Of a stretch of DNA of 64,000 bases, positions 17,412 to 26,091 are shown piece after piece (within the stretch, counting starts at the first letter, position 1; each line of letters begins with the position of its first letter). Source of the DNA: CAUPWF01 sp036656795 (GTDB lineage Bacteria > Bacillota > Clostridia > Lachnospirales > Lachnospiraceae); NCBI GenBank assembly GCA_036656795.1, contig JAVXHR010000012.1:1-64000 (forward strand), read 5' to 3'. The notes under the pieces were generated by a model, which was not told the DNA's origin, did no database searches, and worked only from the letters and a program-made list of their open reading frames with translations. Position numbers and translations under genes: made by a program.

Positions 17412-18101
17412 TCATGATTTTATCTTAAGAGTACGAAGATAAGTTTTTTGTTCTCCTGTAATTCGATAACTTTCGATAGCCTTTTGAATTGTTTTATTAT
17501 GCGTCCAATTATCAAGTCGCTGTTGTTCTATGTACGGCAACGTGGTATTATATTGTTTAGCAAGTGCCGTAGCAAAATACCATGCAATCATCATCTTCAC
17601 ATAATATTCTTGAGAGCTTATATTCGCTACCAAAGTTAGATAGCTTTCTTGAAAATGATCGTCCAGATAAAAGCACATTAGCATTTTAATGCCAAAACGA
17701 ATTGTATACGTATAATCCGAGTTTATCCATTCTTTTATTTTACAAATCAACTCCTGAAGATGCTTTTTAAATACAGGTGGTCGCATGAGATCGCAAGTTG
17801 CCCAGTTATCAACATAGGGCAAAAATGTATCTAGCGCAACAATTGATTGTGGATAATCCTTAATCATTTCAATTAAAATACAATGCAAATTATTCTCTTC
17901 ATAGTAAGAATGTGGCAAATGCTCCATAAACTCTTCTGCTTGTGATGTTTGGGAGAATTCCTTCGCGAATTTGCGAAGAACCGGAGTTCGCACTCCTATA
18001 ATTGTAGTAGCATCTACGGTTGGAATAAGTTTTGCATGAAAATCACGATATGTTATATCTTGCAGGTTAAATAACTGCTTCTGCAGATGGTCTTGTCTCA
18101 T
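17412..18101 (-). CDS. AlkD-like DNA alkylation repair glycosylase
   Basis: The ATG at 18101 follows GAGGTG by 7 nt and gives 229 residues; a GTG at 18116 is the alternative. The protein is all-helical HEAT-like, with IIGVRTPVLRKFAKEF, YYEENNLHCILIE and VDNWATCDLMRPPVF, the last matching the conserved W-x-x-CD stretch of AlkD that carries the catalytic Asp. AlkD removes N3- and N7-alkyl purines without base flipping. It is a stand-alone gene; its stop lies just beyond the -35 of the tetR promoter. Confidence 0.85.
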   Translation of the reverse strand: MRQDHLQKQLFNLQDITYRDFHAKLIPTVDATTIIGVRTPVLRKFAKEFSQTSQAEEFMEHLPHSYYEENNLHCILIEMIKDYPQSIVALDTFLPYVDNWATCDLMRPPVFKKHLQELICKIKEWINSDYTYTIRFGIKMLMCFYLDDHFQESYLTLVANISSQEYYVKMMIAWYFATALAKQYNTTLPYIEQQRLDNWTHNKTIQKAIESYRITGEQKTYLRTLKIKS

Positions 18102-18210
18102 TAGACTGCACCTCACTTTCCAAATAATTGTACTTCAACAATATGAGAAATGCAACGAAACTGAGAGAAGCATATAGAACGAAAATACGATTATATTGGA
18201 AAGGAATAAT

Positions 18211-18597
18211 ATGACAGAAATTTTTATTGTAGGTATGGGTGGATTTATTGGTACATGTTTTAGATACATTGTCACCAAATTCATGAATCATTTCACGATT
18301 TCGCTACCATTTGGAACATTAATCTCCAATATCATAGCAGGTCTTTTAATTGGATTTATTATCGGATTAGAACAATCATCTTTTTTGGCAACACCAAAAA
18401 CGAAGCTTTTTCTCACAACTGGATTGTGTGGAGGACTTAGCACCTTTTCTACGTTTAGTTTGGAAACTGTAATATTGTTTCAGAACGGAAAATATGTTGT
18501 TGCAATACTGAATATTCTGTTGAATATTGGAATTAGTATGCTTGGTGTTATCGCGGGTATGGCATTCGCCAAGTTACTGTTCAAACAACTTTCATGA
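18211..18597 (+). CDS. crcB: Fluoride channel (CrcB/FluC)
   Basis: From the ATG at 18211 (preceded by GGAAAGGAATAAT) it is 128 residues, normal for FluC. It has four membrane segments and the signatures GMGGFIGTCFRYI, GTLISNIIAGLLIG and GLCGGLSTFSTFSLE, which line the fluoride pore. FluC works as a dual-topology dimer and a single gene is enough. No fluoride riboswitch is recognisable in the 94-bp upstream gap. The AlkD-like gene is divergent to its left. Confidence 0.9.
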   Translation: MTEIFIVGMGGFIGTCFRYIVTKFMNHFTISLPFGTLISNIIAGLLIGFIIGLEQSSFLATPKTKLFLTTGLCGGLSTFSTFSLETVILFQNGKYVVAILNILLNIGISMLGVIAGMAFAKLLFKQLS

Positions 18598-18704
18598 GAT
18601 ATAGATTTTTTGTGTGTGTTTAAAATCAGACTAGTCATTATGATAATAATTTGGTACACTTAGGGTAACATTAAGTCACAGTTTAAGAAAGGAATGAAAA
18701 CCAT

Positions 18705-21700
18705 ATGGAGATTTTTCCCTTTATTGGAATTGGCTTTATTTTAGCACTTACAATACTGTATTGGCTCTCTTTGTTTCACTTAGCATATCAGATACTTGGA
18801 TTTTCTAAACTTAAAAATATATACTTTTTGATTTTTAGTATTATAAATACCTTGATTTTATGTGTTGTTGCACTACTCATTCATGATATTATTACTCCTT
18901 ACATATTAATGTTTGGTGTGATGCTTTTAGAGTTCCATCTTTTGTTTCAGACTACTTTTGCACATGCTCTATTTTGCACCTTGTCTTCCGTAATTCATGT
19001 TTTAGTTATACGTACAATGACAATCGGAATATTATCAGTCTGTACAGGATACCCTGTCAATACAATTTCTTCGATTCCAACATGGTCTTTGATTTCTTTA
19101 ATTATTACTTTTTGCATACTGATTCTTGCTATTTATATGGTGTTAAAATTTATTCCTTTCAACTATATTTGTATGATTATGCAAAAGAAAAAACAACGTA
19201 TGATATTAAATATATGGCTGGGAATCAGTTTTCTCTATTTGCTTTATAATATGTACATACTGAATCACCTCCGCACACCGGCTAAGTTATTTGGAAGCCC
19301 TATTGAAGCTTCCTTAATTATCTTATTGAGCCTTTACGTAGTACTGTTTTTTATCATCAAATCCCTAACCATTGTAGGCTATAAAGAAAAGAGTGATGCC
19401 CTTACCCAAGAGATAATACAGGCACAACAATACCATGATTCCATTATTGAAGATGCCCTACTGTCCTATGAATTTAATGTAACCCGGAATCAGATGATTC
19501 ATGGGTTTGAAACCGTACGCGAGGAACTTGGAGACCTGGTTACAAACTATAGTGATTTAATTTCATTTATGACAAATAAAATCATTCATTCCAATGATAT
19601 CAGAGATTTTTCAAGATATTCCTCTCCTAAAAATCTCTTGGATTCCTTTTCTAATGGCATTAGTAAAACAGAGTTGGAATATCGCAGATTGACAGATACC
19701 GGAGAATACATGTGGGTCAATTCTGTTACAAATCTAATCAAGTCTGTCAAAGATGATAATCTAATTGCTTATGTTTGTATCCGAGATATCGATAACGAAA
19801 AGAGAAGACAACTCAAATTACAACAAATGGCAGAATGTGATCCACTTACAGGCCTATATAACAAGGAGATTACTCGTAAATTAATTAATGAACATTTGAA
19901 AGATTTATATGACTCGAATCATTCTGCACTATTTATGATTGACATTGATAATTTCAAAGAAATAAATGATCATTTCGGACACCTCTATGGTGATATCGTA
20001 CTCTGTGAATTAGCTGATAAATTACGCAGTATTCTAAGTACTGACAATATCATCGGGCGCATTGGTGGCGATGAATATATTGTATATATCAAGAACAGCC
20101 CTTCTTTCCTAATAATTAAAGAATATGCCCAAAGCATAGTAAAAGCATTTGACATTACTTACAAAAACTTACAAGGTGATGAATATGCCATCTCAAGCAG
20201 TGTCGGAATCGCACTATTTCCAAAAGATGGTCGCACTTTTGAGGAACTATATCGCTATGCTGATGAAGCGCTTTATAAGGCAAAGAATGAAGGAAAGCAC
20301 CAATATCAATTATATGATGGAAGTGATTTTGCAGGATATTCTTCCGACAGACAAGAACAGCCACTGGATTCCCCCCTTTCTCCTAAAAGTTTTCGAGAAA
20401 ATAGAATGGAATATATCTTCCAGATATTGTATCAATCTGAAGATGCTAATGAAGCAATTTATTCTGTCTTAGAACTTGTTACAAGACATTTTGGATTTGA
20501 ACGTGGCTACATCTTCGAAACAAGTGAAGATGGAAAAACCACCTCCAATACCTTTGAATGGTGTGCCGATGACGTGCAGCCTCAAATCAATAACCTGCAG
20601 AATGTTCCTATGGAAGCAGCCACAAATGCAAATGAGCATTTTTATAAAACCGGATTCTACATTATGAGAACCCTTGATGATTCACCACCTTCTGAACGCA
20701 AGGTACTCGAATCGCAAAACATTAAATCTATGATTCAATTTGGTATTTTTGATAAACATAGCCTCATTGGTTTTATTGGTTTTGATAATTGTACAAATGA
20801 GATTCTCCTTGGTGATGAAGAAAGCGAACAAATCCGGACTATTTGCAACCTTCTGGCGACTTTTTTTGTAAAAAATCGTATGGAAACAATTTTAGAAAAA
20901 GACTTACAGGTTTGGAAAGAAATGATTAATAAATTGAATGAATTTATCTATGTCGTTAATCCCAAGACTTTCGAAGTACTGTTTATGAATGCTCAGACAA
21001 GCTCCTTAATGCATCAGGCCACTACCACCCTCACTTGCTATGATTTTTTCAGAGGCAGCACTCATCAATGTGATGACTGTCCTATACGAAAAATAGTGGA
21101 TACATATTCCGGACAGGCAATAGAAGACCTCTATAATGAACGTTTGAATCTATGGCTAGAAACTACAGCTTCACCAATACACTGGCTAGATGGAACTCCT
21201 GCGTTCCTCATAAGCTGTAGCGATATTACACAACAAAAAAACGATCACATTATGCATATTAATCAACTGGAACAACTTGCCTTTGTAGATGAACTTACCG
21301 GAATTCGAACTTTTTACAAATTCAACATTGATGCACAGAATATTTTAGAGTGCCAACAAGATACCTCTCACTTTCTAATCAAACTTGATATTGACAATTT
21401 CAAATTAATTAATCAGATTTATAGCTATGAAAAAGGTGATGAAATTCTTTGTTGCGTTGCGCAGGCACTTGAAAAAACAGCACAAAACGAGAATGAAATC
21501 TTTGCAAGAGTTGCCGCTGATGATTTTATTGCATTATTTATTTTGAAAGATAAGGACTCACTTTCTACCTTTCACAATTCATTTATCAATAACTTCTCAA
21601 ATTTAATGGATCCTGATTTTACATTCAAATGTAACTTTTCATACGGTGTATCCATTATAAGACCCGAAGATGAACAGGCGTTTAATATAAAATATCAATT

Positions 21701-22565
21701 TGAGAAAGCAAATATTGCACAAAAAACTGCCAAATTAGATAAAACTCTAAACTACGTTATCTATGATGAGTCTATGACGAAAAAAGCATTACACACAAAA
21801 GAAATAGAAAATAAAATGGTAGGTTCCTTACAAAAAGGTGAATTTGTAGTCTATTTACAGCCGAAATATTATCTTGACTTAGAGATGATTGGTGGTGCCG
21901 AAGCGCTGACACGTTGGAAAACTGCCAATGTAGACCTTTTCTTTCCCGATACTTTTATTCCTGTCTTTGAAAAAAATGGATTTATTACAAAATTAGATTT
22001 TTATGTATTACACAAAGTATGTAATACAATTAAAGGGTGGATTGAAAATGGAATAGAACCGGTAACAGTCTCGGTGAATTTTTCAAAATTGCATATTAGC
22101 AATCCTGATTTTGTAAAAGAATTATGCGAAATTGTAGATGCTGCACATATCGACCATAAATACATTGAGATTGAGATAACTGAAACCGTTATATATGACA
22201 ATATCGATGCCCTTGAAGTTTTATTAGATGATCTGCATAAAAATGGATTTACCATGTCCATGGACGATTTTGGTACCGGTTATTCCTCTCTTGGAATGTT
22301 GAAAAATCTTCCGGTTGATGTTATTAAAATGGACCGCAGTTTTTTTGTCAATCAAAAAGATTCTAATCGCTCAAAAATCGTGGTTGGCAGTATCATTAAT
22401 ATGGCTTCCCTTCTTGGTATACGCATCGTTGCAGAAGGCGTAGAAGAGCAACAACATATTGATTTTTTAAGAGAGCTGCACTGTGATATGGTTCAAGGTT
22501 ATTATTATGCACGCCCAATGCCAACATCTGATTTTAATAATCTGATGAAAAATCAACTTCACTAA
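18705..22565 (+). CDS. Large membrane GGDEF-EAL cyclic-di-GMP enzyme
   Basis: A 1,286-residue protein. Residues 1-225 hold about seven membrane segments, followed by a PAS-like region. The first GGDEF domain (about 375-530) has the intact active motif RIGGDEY near 452. A GAF-like region (about 560-720) follows, then a PAS with CYDFF and CDDC near 785. The second GGDEF is degenerate (RVAADDF near 936). The C-terminal EAL domain (about 1045-1280) is intact: AEALTRW, VNFSKL, EITET, MDDFGTGYSS, IKMDRSF and AEGVE. It should be able both to make and to break c-di-GMP. The first 530 residues closely parallel the 551-residue protein at 59140-60795. No c-di-GMP riboswitch is seen upstream. Confidence 0.9.
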   Translation: MEIFPFIGIGFILALTILYWLSLFHLAYQILGFSKLKNIYFLIFSIINTLILCVVALLIHDIITPYILMFGVMLLEFHLLFQTTFAHALFCTLSSVIHVLVIRTMTIGILSVCTGYPVNTISSIPTWSLISLIITFCILILAIYMVLKFIPFNYICMIMQKKKQRMILNIWLGISFLYLLYNMYILNHLRTPAKLFGSPIEASLIILLSLYVVLFFIIKSLTIVGYKEKSDALTQEIIQAQQYHDSIIEDALLSYEFNVTRNQMIHGFETVREELGDLVTNYSDLISFMTNKIIHSNDIRDFSRYSSPKNLLDSFSNGISKTELEYRRLTDTGEYMWVNSVTNLIKSVKDDNLIAYVCIRDIDNEKRRQLKLQQMAECDPLTGLYNKEITRKLINEHLKDLYDSNHSALFMIDIDNFKEINDHFGHLYGDIVLCELADKLRSILSTDNIIGRIGGDEYIVYIKNSPSFLIIKEYAQSIVKAFDITYKNLQGDEYAISSSVGIALFPKDGRTFEELYRYADEALYKAKNEGKHQYQLYDGSDFAGYSSDRQEQPLDSPLSPKSFRENRMEYIFQILYQSEDANEAIYSVLELVTRHFGFERGYIFETSEDGKTTSNTFEWCADDVQPQINNLQNVPMEAATNANEHFYKTGFYIMRTLDDSPPSERKVLESQNIKSMIQFGIFDKHSLIGFIGFDNCTNEILLGDEESEQIRTICNLLATFFVKNRMETILEKDLQVWKEMINKLNEFIYVVNPKTFEVLFMNAQTSSLMHQATTTLTCYDFFRGSTHQCDDCPIRKIVDTYSGQAIEDLYNERLNLWLETTASPIHWLDGTPAFLISCSDITQQKNDHIMHINQLEQLAFVDELTGIRTFYKFNIDAQNILECQQDTSHFLIKLDIDNFKLINQIYSYEKGDEILCCVAQALEKTAQNENEIFARVAADDFIALFILKDKDSLSTFHNSFINNFSNLMDPDFTFKCNFSYGVSIIRPEDEQAFNIKYQFEKANIAQKTAKLDKTLNYVIYDESMTKKALHTKEIENKMVGSLQKGEFVVYLQPKYYLDLEMIGGAEALTRWKTANVDLFFPDTFIPVFEKNGFITKLDFYVLHKVCNTIKGWIENGIEPVTVSVNFSKLHISNPDFVKELCEIVDAAHIDHKYIEIEITETVIYDNIDALEVLLDDLHKNGFTMSMDDFGTGYSSLGMLKNLPVDVIKMDRSFFVNQKDSNRSKIVVGSIINMASLLGIRIVAEGVEEQQHIDFLRELHCDMVQGYYYARPMPTSDFNNLMKNQLH

Positions 22566-22595
22566 TATTGTTTTTAAATCTGTAATTTTCATTTT

Positions 22596-22640
22596 AAAAA
22601 CCACCCTATCATCTCATGTTGAGATTTTAGAGTGGTTTTT
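22596..22640. terminator. Bidirectional terminator
   Basis: AAAAACCACCCT (22596-22607) pairs with AGAGTGGTTTTT (22629-22640), with an inner ATCTCA/TGAGAT stem. A-run and T-run flank both sides, so it serves the rightward GGDEF-EAL gene and the leftward rubredoxin gene. Confidence 0.8.
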
Positions 22641-22649
22641 CTAGGCTTA

Positions 22650-22808
22650 TTACATTTCTTGAAACATTTCTTTTCCTACCCCACAGACAGGACATACCCA
22701 ATCCTCTGAGATATCTTCAAATGCTGTTCCAGGAACAACTCCATTATCCGGATCACCATCTTCCGGATTATATACATAACCACAAACTTCACATACATAT
22801 TTCTTCAT
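22650..22808 (-). CDS. Rubredoxin
   Basis: A 52-residue ORF too short for most ORF screens. Its two iron-binding knuckles are clear: YVCEVCGYVYNP (CxxCG) at residues 4-15 and DWVCPVCGVGK (CPxCG) at 36-46, with aromatic residues in the usual places. Rubredoxin carries single electrons on one Fe(Cys)4 centre, typically to oxygen- and superoxide-detoxifying enzymes of anaerobes. AGGAGG lies 9 nt before the ATG. It starts 35 bp after the stop of the guaA-like gene on the same strand, with no terminator between, so the two are probably co-transcribed. Confidence 0.95.
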   Translation of the reverse strand: MKKYVCEVCGYVYNPEDGDPDNGVVPGTAFEDISEDWVCPVCGVGKEMFQEM

Positions 22809-22843
22809 ATTTTAATTCCTCCTATTTTTTTGATCTCCTAAAT

Positions 22844-24148
22844 CTATTCCCACTCTATCGTGGCTGTTGGTTTGGGACTCAGGTCATAGCACACCCGATT
22901 GACATGTTTCACTTCCTTTAAAATACGCTCTGTAATCTTCATTAATACTGGCCATTCAATCTGTTCAATCGTTGCACACATTGCATCAACTGTATTCACT
23001 GCACGTAAAATAACCGGATATTCAAAACTTCTTTGATTATCTCTAACACCTACAGATTTAAAATCCGGAACTACTGTGAAATACTGCCACACAGTTTTAT
23101 CTAGTCCCGCCTGATGGAATTCCTCTCTTAAAATTGCATCTGCCTCTCTCACTGCTTCTAATCGTTCCGATGTAATAGCTCCAAGACAACGTACCCCAAG
23201 TCCCGGTCCTGGAAATGGTTGTCGGTACACCATATCATCAGGCAAACCCAATTCAATACCACAGGCCCGTACTTCATCTTTGAATAATTGACGCAATGGC
23301 TCTACCAATTGGAAATCTAAATCTTCAGGCAATCCACCCACATTATGATGAGACTTGACCATCTTTGCTGTTTTAGTACCACTTTCCACAATATCCGGAT
23401 AAATCGTTCCTTGAGCCAAAAAGTCAATTCCCTCTAATTTACGCGCTTCTTCCTCAAACACACGGATAAATTCCGAACCGATAATCTTTCTTTTCTCTTC
23501 CGGATCTGCCACCCCATCTAATTTTGTCAAAAAACGGTCCGATGCATCTACATAGATTAGATTGGCATCTAATTGATTTCTAAATATCTCTACTACACTT
23601 TCAGACTCACCTTTTCGCATAAGTCCATGATTCACATGGACACACACCAACTGTTTTCCAATTGCCTTTACTAGCAGTGCCGCTACCACAGAGCTGTCAA
23701 CCCCCCCTGATAATGCTAACAAGACTTTTTTATCTCCCACCTGTTTTTTTACAAGTTCTATTTGATCGGCCACAAAATTTTTCATATTCCAATTTTGTTG
23801 GGCATGACAAGTATCAAAGATGAAAGTTTTCAATAGCTTATGTTTCTTTTCTTCACAAGGCCATGTGGGAAGTGATACATCACAAGTAGCCAGCTCATGT
23901 CCTACTGCCATCATTGGATATCCCGCACTGTAGATTTCTTCATTCACATCAATACGTATTCCATCTACAATATGATTTGGTCCACCGTTCATAATAATAC
24001 CTTTTACATTGGTAAGATTCCGAAGTTCTGCAACCGTAATATCATGTGGATAAATCTCACTATATATACCCATATCTCTGATTTCACGCGCTAATACTGT
24101 ATTCTCTGTACTTCCCAAATCTAAGATAACAATCATATCTTGTTTCAT
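22844..24148 (-). CDS. GMP synthase paralogue with degenerate glutaminase
   Basis: A 434-residue GuaA homologue, 80 residues shorter than the copy at 8129-9673. The synthetase half is complete: P-loop SGGVDSS (147-153), KSHHNVGG, RQPFPGPGLGVR and a C-terminus ending KPTATIEWE. The glutaminase half is eroded: the region aligned to GLCYGAQ reads AVGHEL, replacing the catalytic Cys by Gly83, and about 80 residues are missing, including the His and Glu of the triad (QFHPEV). It cannot hydrolyse glutamine itself; it may use free ammonia or a partner. It has its own promoter and good SD (GGAGG) and is followed by rubredoxin. It may also act on a different substrate. Confidence 0.85.
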   Translation of the reverse strand: MKQDMIVILDLGSTENTVLAREIRDMGIYSEIYPHDITVAELRNLTNVKGIIMNGGPNHIVDGIRIDVNEEIYSAGYPMMAVGHELATCDVSLPTWPCEEKKHKLLKTFIFDTCHAQQNWNMKNFVADQIELVKKQVGDKKVLLALSGGVDSSVVAALLVKAIGKQLVCVHVNHGLMRKGESESVVEIFRNQLDANLIYVDASDRFLTKLDGVADPEEKRKIIGSEFIRVFEEEARKLEGIDFLAQGTIYPDIVESGTKTAKMVKSHHNVGGLPEDLDFQLVEPLRQLFKDEVRACGIELGLPDDMVYRQPFPGPGLGVRCLGAITSERLEAVREADAILREEFHQAGLDKTVWQYFTVVPDFKSVGVRDNQRSFEYPVILRAVNTVDAMCATIEQIEWPVLMKITERILKEVKHVNRVCYDLSPKPTATIEWE

Positions 24149-24190
24149 ATTCTATGCCTCCATTTGTACTTCAATCTCATTTCTACTTTT

Positions 24191-24219
24191 ATATTATAGA
24201 GTTCCTCTACTTGTGTCAA
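24191..24219 (-). promoter_or_regulatory. Promoter of the guaA-like/rubredoxin operon
   Basis: On the minus strand TTGACA (24214-24219) is followed after 17 bp by TAATAT (24191-24196); TATAAT overlaps it at 24193-24198 with a 15-bp spacer. It sits between the MATE stop and the guaA-like start. Confidence 0.6.
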
Positions 24220-24224
24220 TGTTT

Positions 24225-25586
24225 TTATATAGCTAACTTATTTTTCCATTTTCCACGTATATAATGTATGGAAAAACAAATTGCACGAGCCACCCAATCC
24301 AAAACCATTGCTACCCAGATTCCAAAGACGCCCCAACCCAAATATTTTCCAAACACATAACTCATCACGATGCGACAAAGCCACATCGATACAATCGATA
24401 CAACCATTGCGTATTTTACGTCTCCCGCTGCTCGAAGTGTAGCCGGCAGTACAAATGAAATTGGCCATATAATGAGGGTAGAAATTGCATGAAAAATTAA
24501 TATTTTCTCCGTTGTCTGTGCAGTACGTTCTGACAAGTGATATAGATTCATGATAGCCGGTAGCGACAGCACAACTATAGCGTTAGAAAAAAACATACAC
24601 ACATAGGTAATCAGATGTAATTTTTTTGTATAATAGCAAACCTGCTCATAATCTCCCGCGCCTACACATCGTGCTACAACGGTTGTGGTTGCCAGTGTAA
24701 TCGCCATACCCGGAAGTATCTGGAATAATGCTACCGAATTACTTACAGCATTCGCAGCAATTGCATAGGTTCCAAATGTAGATACCAAACTAAGCACAAT
24801 AATCTTTCCCAGCTGAAACATACTACTCTCAATTCCATTGGGAACACCAATATATAGAATCTTTTTTACAATATCTTTACGAAAATGATAATGCCATGAT
24901 TTTTTAATATGTAATATACTCTTTTGGTTACACAGCAATCCAACAATTAAAACTGCCGCAACTATGCGAGATACCAGTGTTGGAATCGCCACTCCTTCCG
25001 TTCCACGATGAAAACCATAGATTAAGATTGCATTTCCCACAACATTAATAATATTCATTACAATTGCAACTTGCATTGAAATCTTAGAATTGCCCATGGC
25101 ACGAAAAACTGCCGCACCGCCATTATAGAGTGCCATAAATGGAATCGATGCAGTCACTATCATAAGATATGTCTTTGCATGTCCCATTACATCTGCATCT
25201 ATTTGTCCAAAGATACGGTGTAAGATCATATCTTTCGTTAGATACATTCCTATTGTAATCACAACGGAACATATGGTAATAAACCATACTAACTGCGTGG
25301 ATGCATCACACGCTTTTTCCCGATTCTTTTGTCCCAGATATTGACCGGCAATTACGGCTCCTCCGGTTGCTAATGCTGCAAATATATTCAGCAATAATAC
25401 CATAATATTATCTACTAAAGATACTCCTGAGACAGCTGCCTCTCCCACACTGGCAATCATAATCGAATCTGCCATTCCTACCAACACAGACAATAACTGT
25501 TCGATAATCAATGGGATAATGAGAGTCATCAATATCTTGTTACTAAACAAATAGTGACTTCTATCTACTTTTACTTTTGTGTTCAT
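24225..25586 (-). CDS. MATE-family efflux transporter
   Basis: A 453-residue membrane protein with about 12 hydrophobic segments in two homologous halves. MADSIMIASVGEAAVSGVSLVDN near segment 2 and the matching ISMQVAIVMNIINVVGN and GIESSMFQLGKI regions are typical of the DinF/NorM-like MATE superfamily, which exports drugs or metabolites using sodium or proton gradients. The substrate is unknown. It stands alone between spoIIID and the guaA-like operon and ends 6 bp from the latter's -35. Confidence 0.9.
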   Translation of the reverse strand: MNTKVKVDRSHYLFSNKILMTLIIPLIIEQLLSVLVGMADSIMIASVGEAAVSGVSLVDNIMVLLLNIFAALATGGAVIAGQYLGQKNREKACDASTQLVWFITICSVVITIGMYLTKDMILHRIFGQIDADVMGHAKTYLMIVTASIPFMALYNGGAAVFRAMGNSKISMQVAIVMNIINVVGNAILIYGFHRGTEGVAIPTLVSRIVAAVLIVGLLCNQKSILHIKKSWHYHFRKDIVKKILYIGVPNGIESSMFQLGKIIVLSLVSTFGTYAIAANAVSNSVALFQILPGMAITLATTTVVARCVGAGDYEQVCYYTKKLHLITYVCMFFSNAIVVLSLPAIMNLYHLSERTAQTTEKILIFHAISTLIIWPISFVLPATLRAAGDVKYAMVVSIVSMWLCRIVMSYVFGKYLGWGVFGIWVAMVLDWVARAICFSIHYIRGKWKNKLAI

Positions 25587-25643
25587 ACTTCATATACCTC
25601 GCCTTCTATTATACGGCTATTATATGCGAGATACAAGTTTTTA

Positions 25644-25907
25644 CTAAAATATTCTCTTCGTCTGTTCCTGATATTTAGCTCTAGTAGCAAGCCCACCTCG
25701 GATATGACGTTCTGATTTGTTAGTATCAAGAACTTTTCGCGCCTGGGTTGCCAACATCGGATTAATCTGCAGCAAACGTTCCGTAACGTCTTTATGTATG
25801 GTCGATTTGCTTACCCCAAACTCCTTTGCTGTCTGTCTTACCGTTGCTTGATGTTCAATAATATAGCAAGCAATTTCTACTGCTCTCTCTTCAATATAAT
25901 CTTTCAT
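25644..25907 (-). CDS. spoIIID: Sporulation regulator SpoIIID
   Basis: An 87-residue DNA-binding protein, the usual SpoIIID length. The helix-turn-helix reads VRQTAKEFGVSKSTIHKDVTERL, followed by the conserved LLQINPMLATQARKVLDTNKSERHIRGG, whose basic tail contacts DNA. SpoIIID tunes mother-cell gene expression after sigma-E, repressing and activating many sporulation genes. Its presence is strong evidence for endospore formation. The SD-like CAGGGG 7 nt before the ATG forms the right arm of a hairpin (25915-25950). Confidence 0.95.
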   Translation of the reverse strand: MKDYIEERAVEIACYIIEHQATVRQTAKEFGVSKSTIHKDVTERLLQINPMLATQARKVLDTNKSERHIRGGLATRAKYQEQTKRIF

Positions 25908-25914
25908 TAAAATT

Positions 25915-25950
25915 CCCCTGCATTCACTGTTTTTACAATGTATGCAGGGG
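25915..25950 (-). promoter_or_regulatory. Hairpin occluding the spoIIID ribosome site
   Basis: CCCCTGCAT (25915-25923) and ATGCAGGGG (25942-25950) are a perfect 9-bp inverted repeat; CATT/AATG extends it. On the spoIIID mRNA the CAGGGG arm is the ribosome site 7 nt from the ATG. There is only a short T-run, so it is at best a weak terminator for the genes upstream. Confidence 0.45.
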
Positions 25951-25979
25951 CTGTTTCATAGTAGTACTCTTTTTCTGTT

Positions 25980-26075
25980 TTAATTGCTATATTCGTGAAG
26001 TAACATCTGTTCAAACTCCTCTGCAGTTACCGGCTCTGAGTAATAAAATCCCTGTGCGGTTTCACAACCAACTTC
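25980..26075 (-). pseudogene. Remnant of an EAL-domain C-terminus
   Basis: Read leftward, this stretch encodes 31 residues ending in a stop: GCETAQGFYYSEP followed by VTAEEFEQMLLHEYSN. This is the terminal strand and helix of an EAL phosphodiesterase (the CDxxQGYYxxxP region). Two in-frame TAG codons precede it and there is no start, so it is a gene relic. It begins directly after the stop of the DUF2207 gene, which suggests a deletion removed the rest. Confidence 0.7.
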
Positions 26076-26091
26076 TTTCTACTACTTTCTA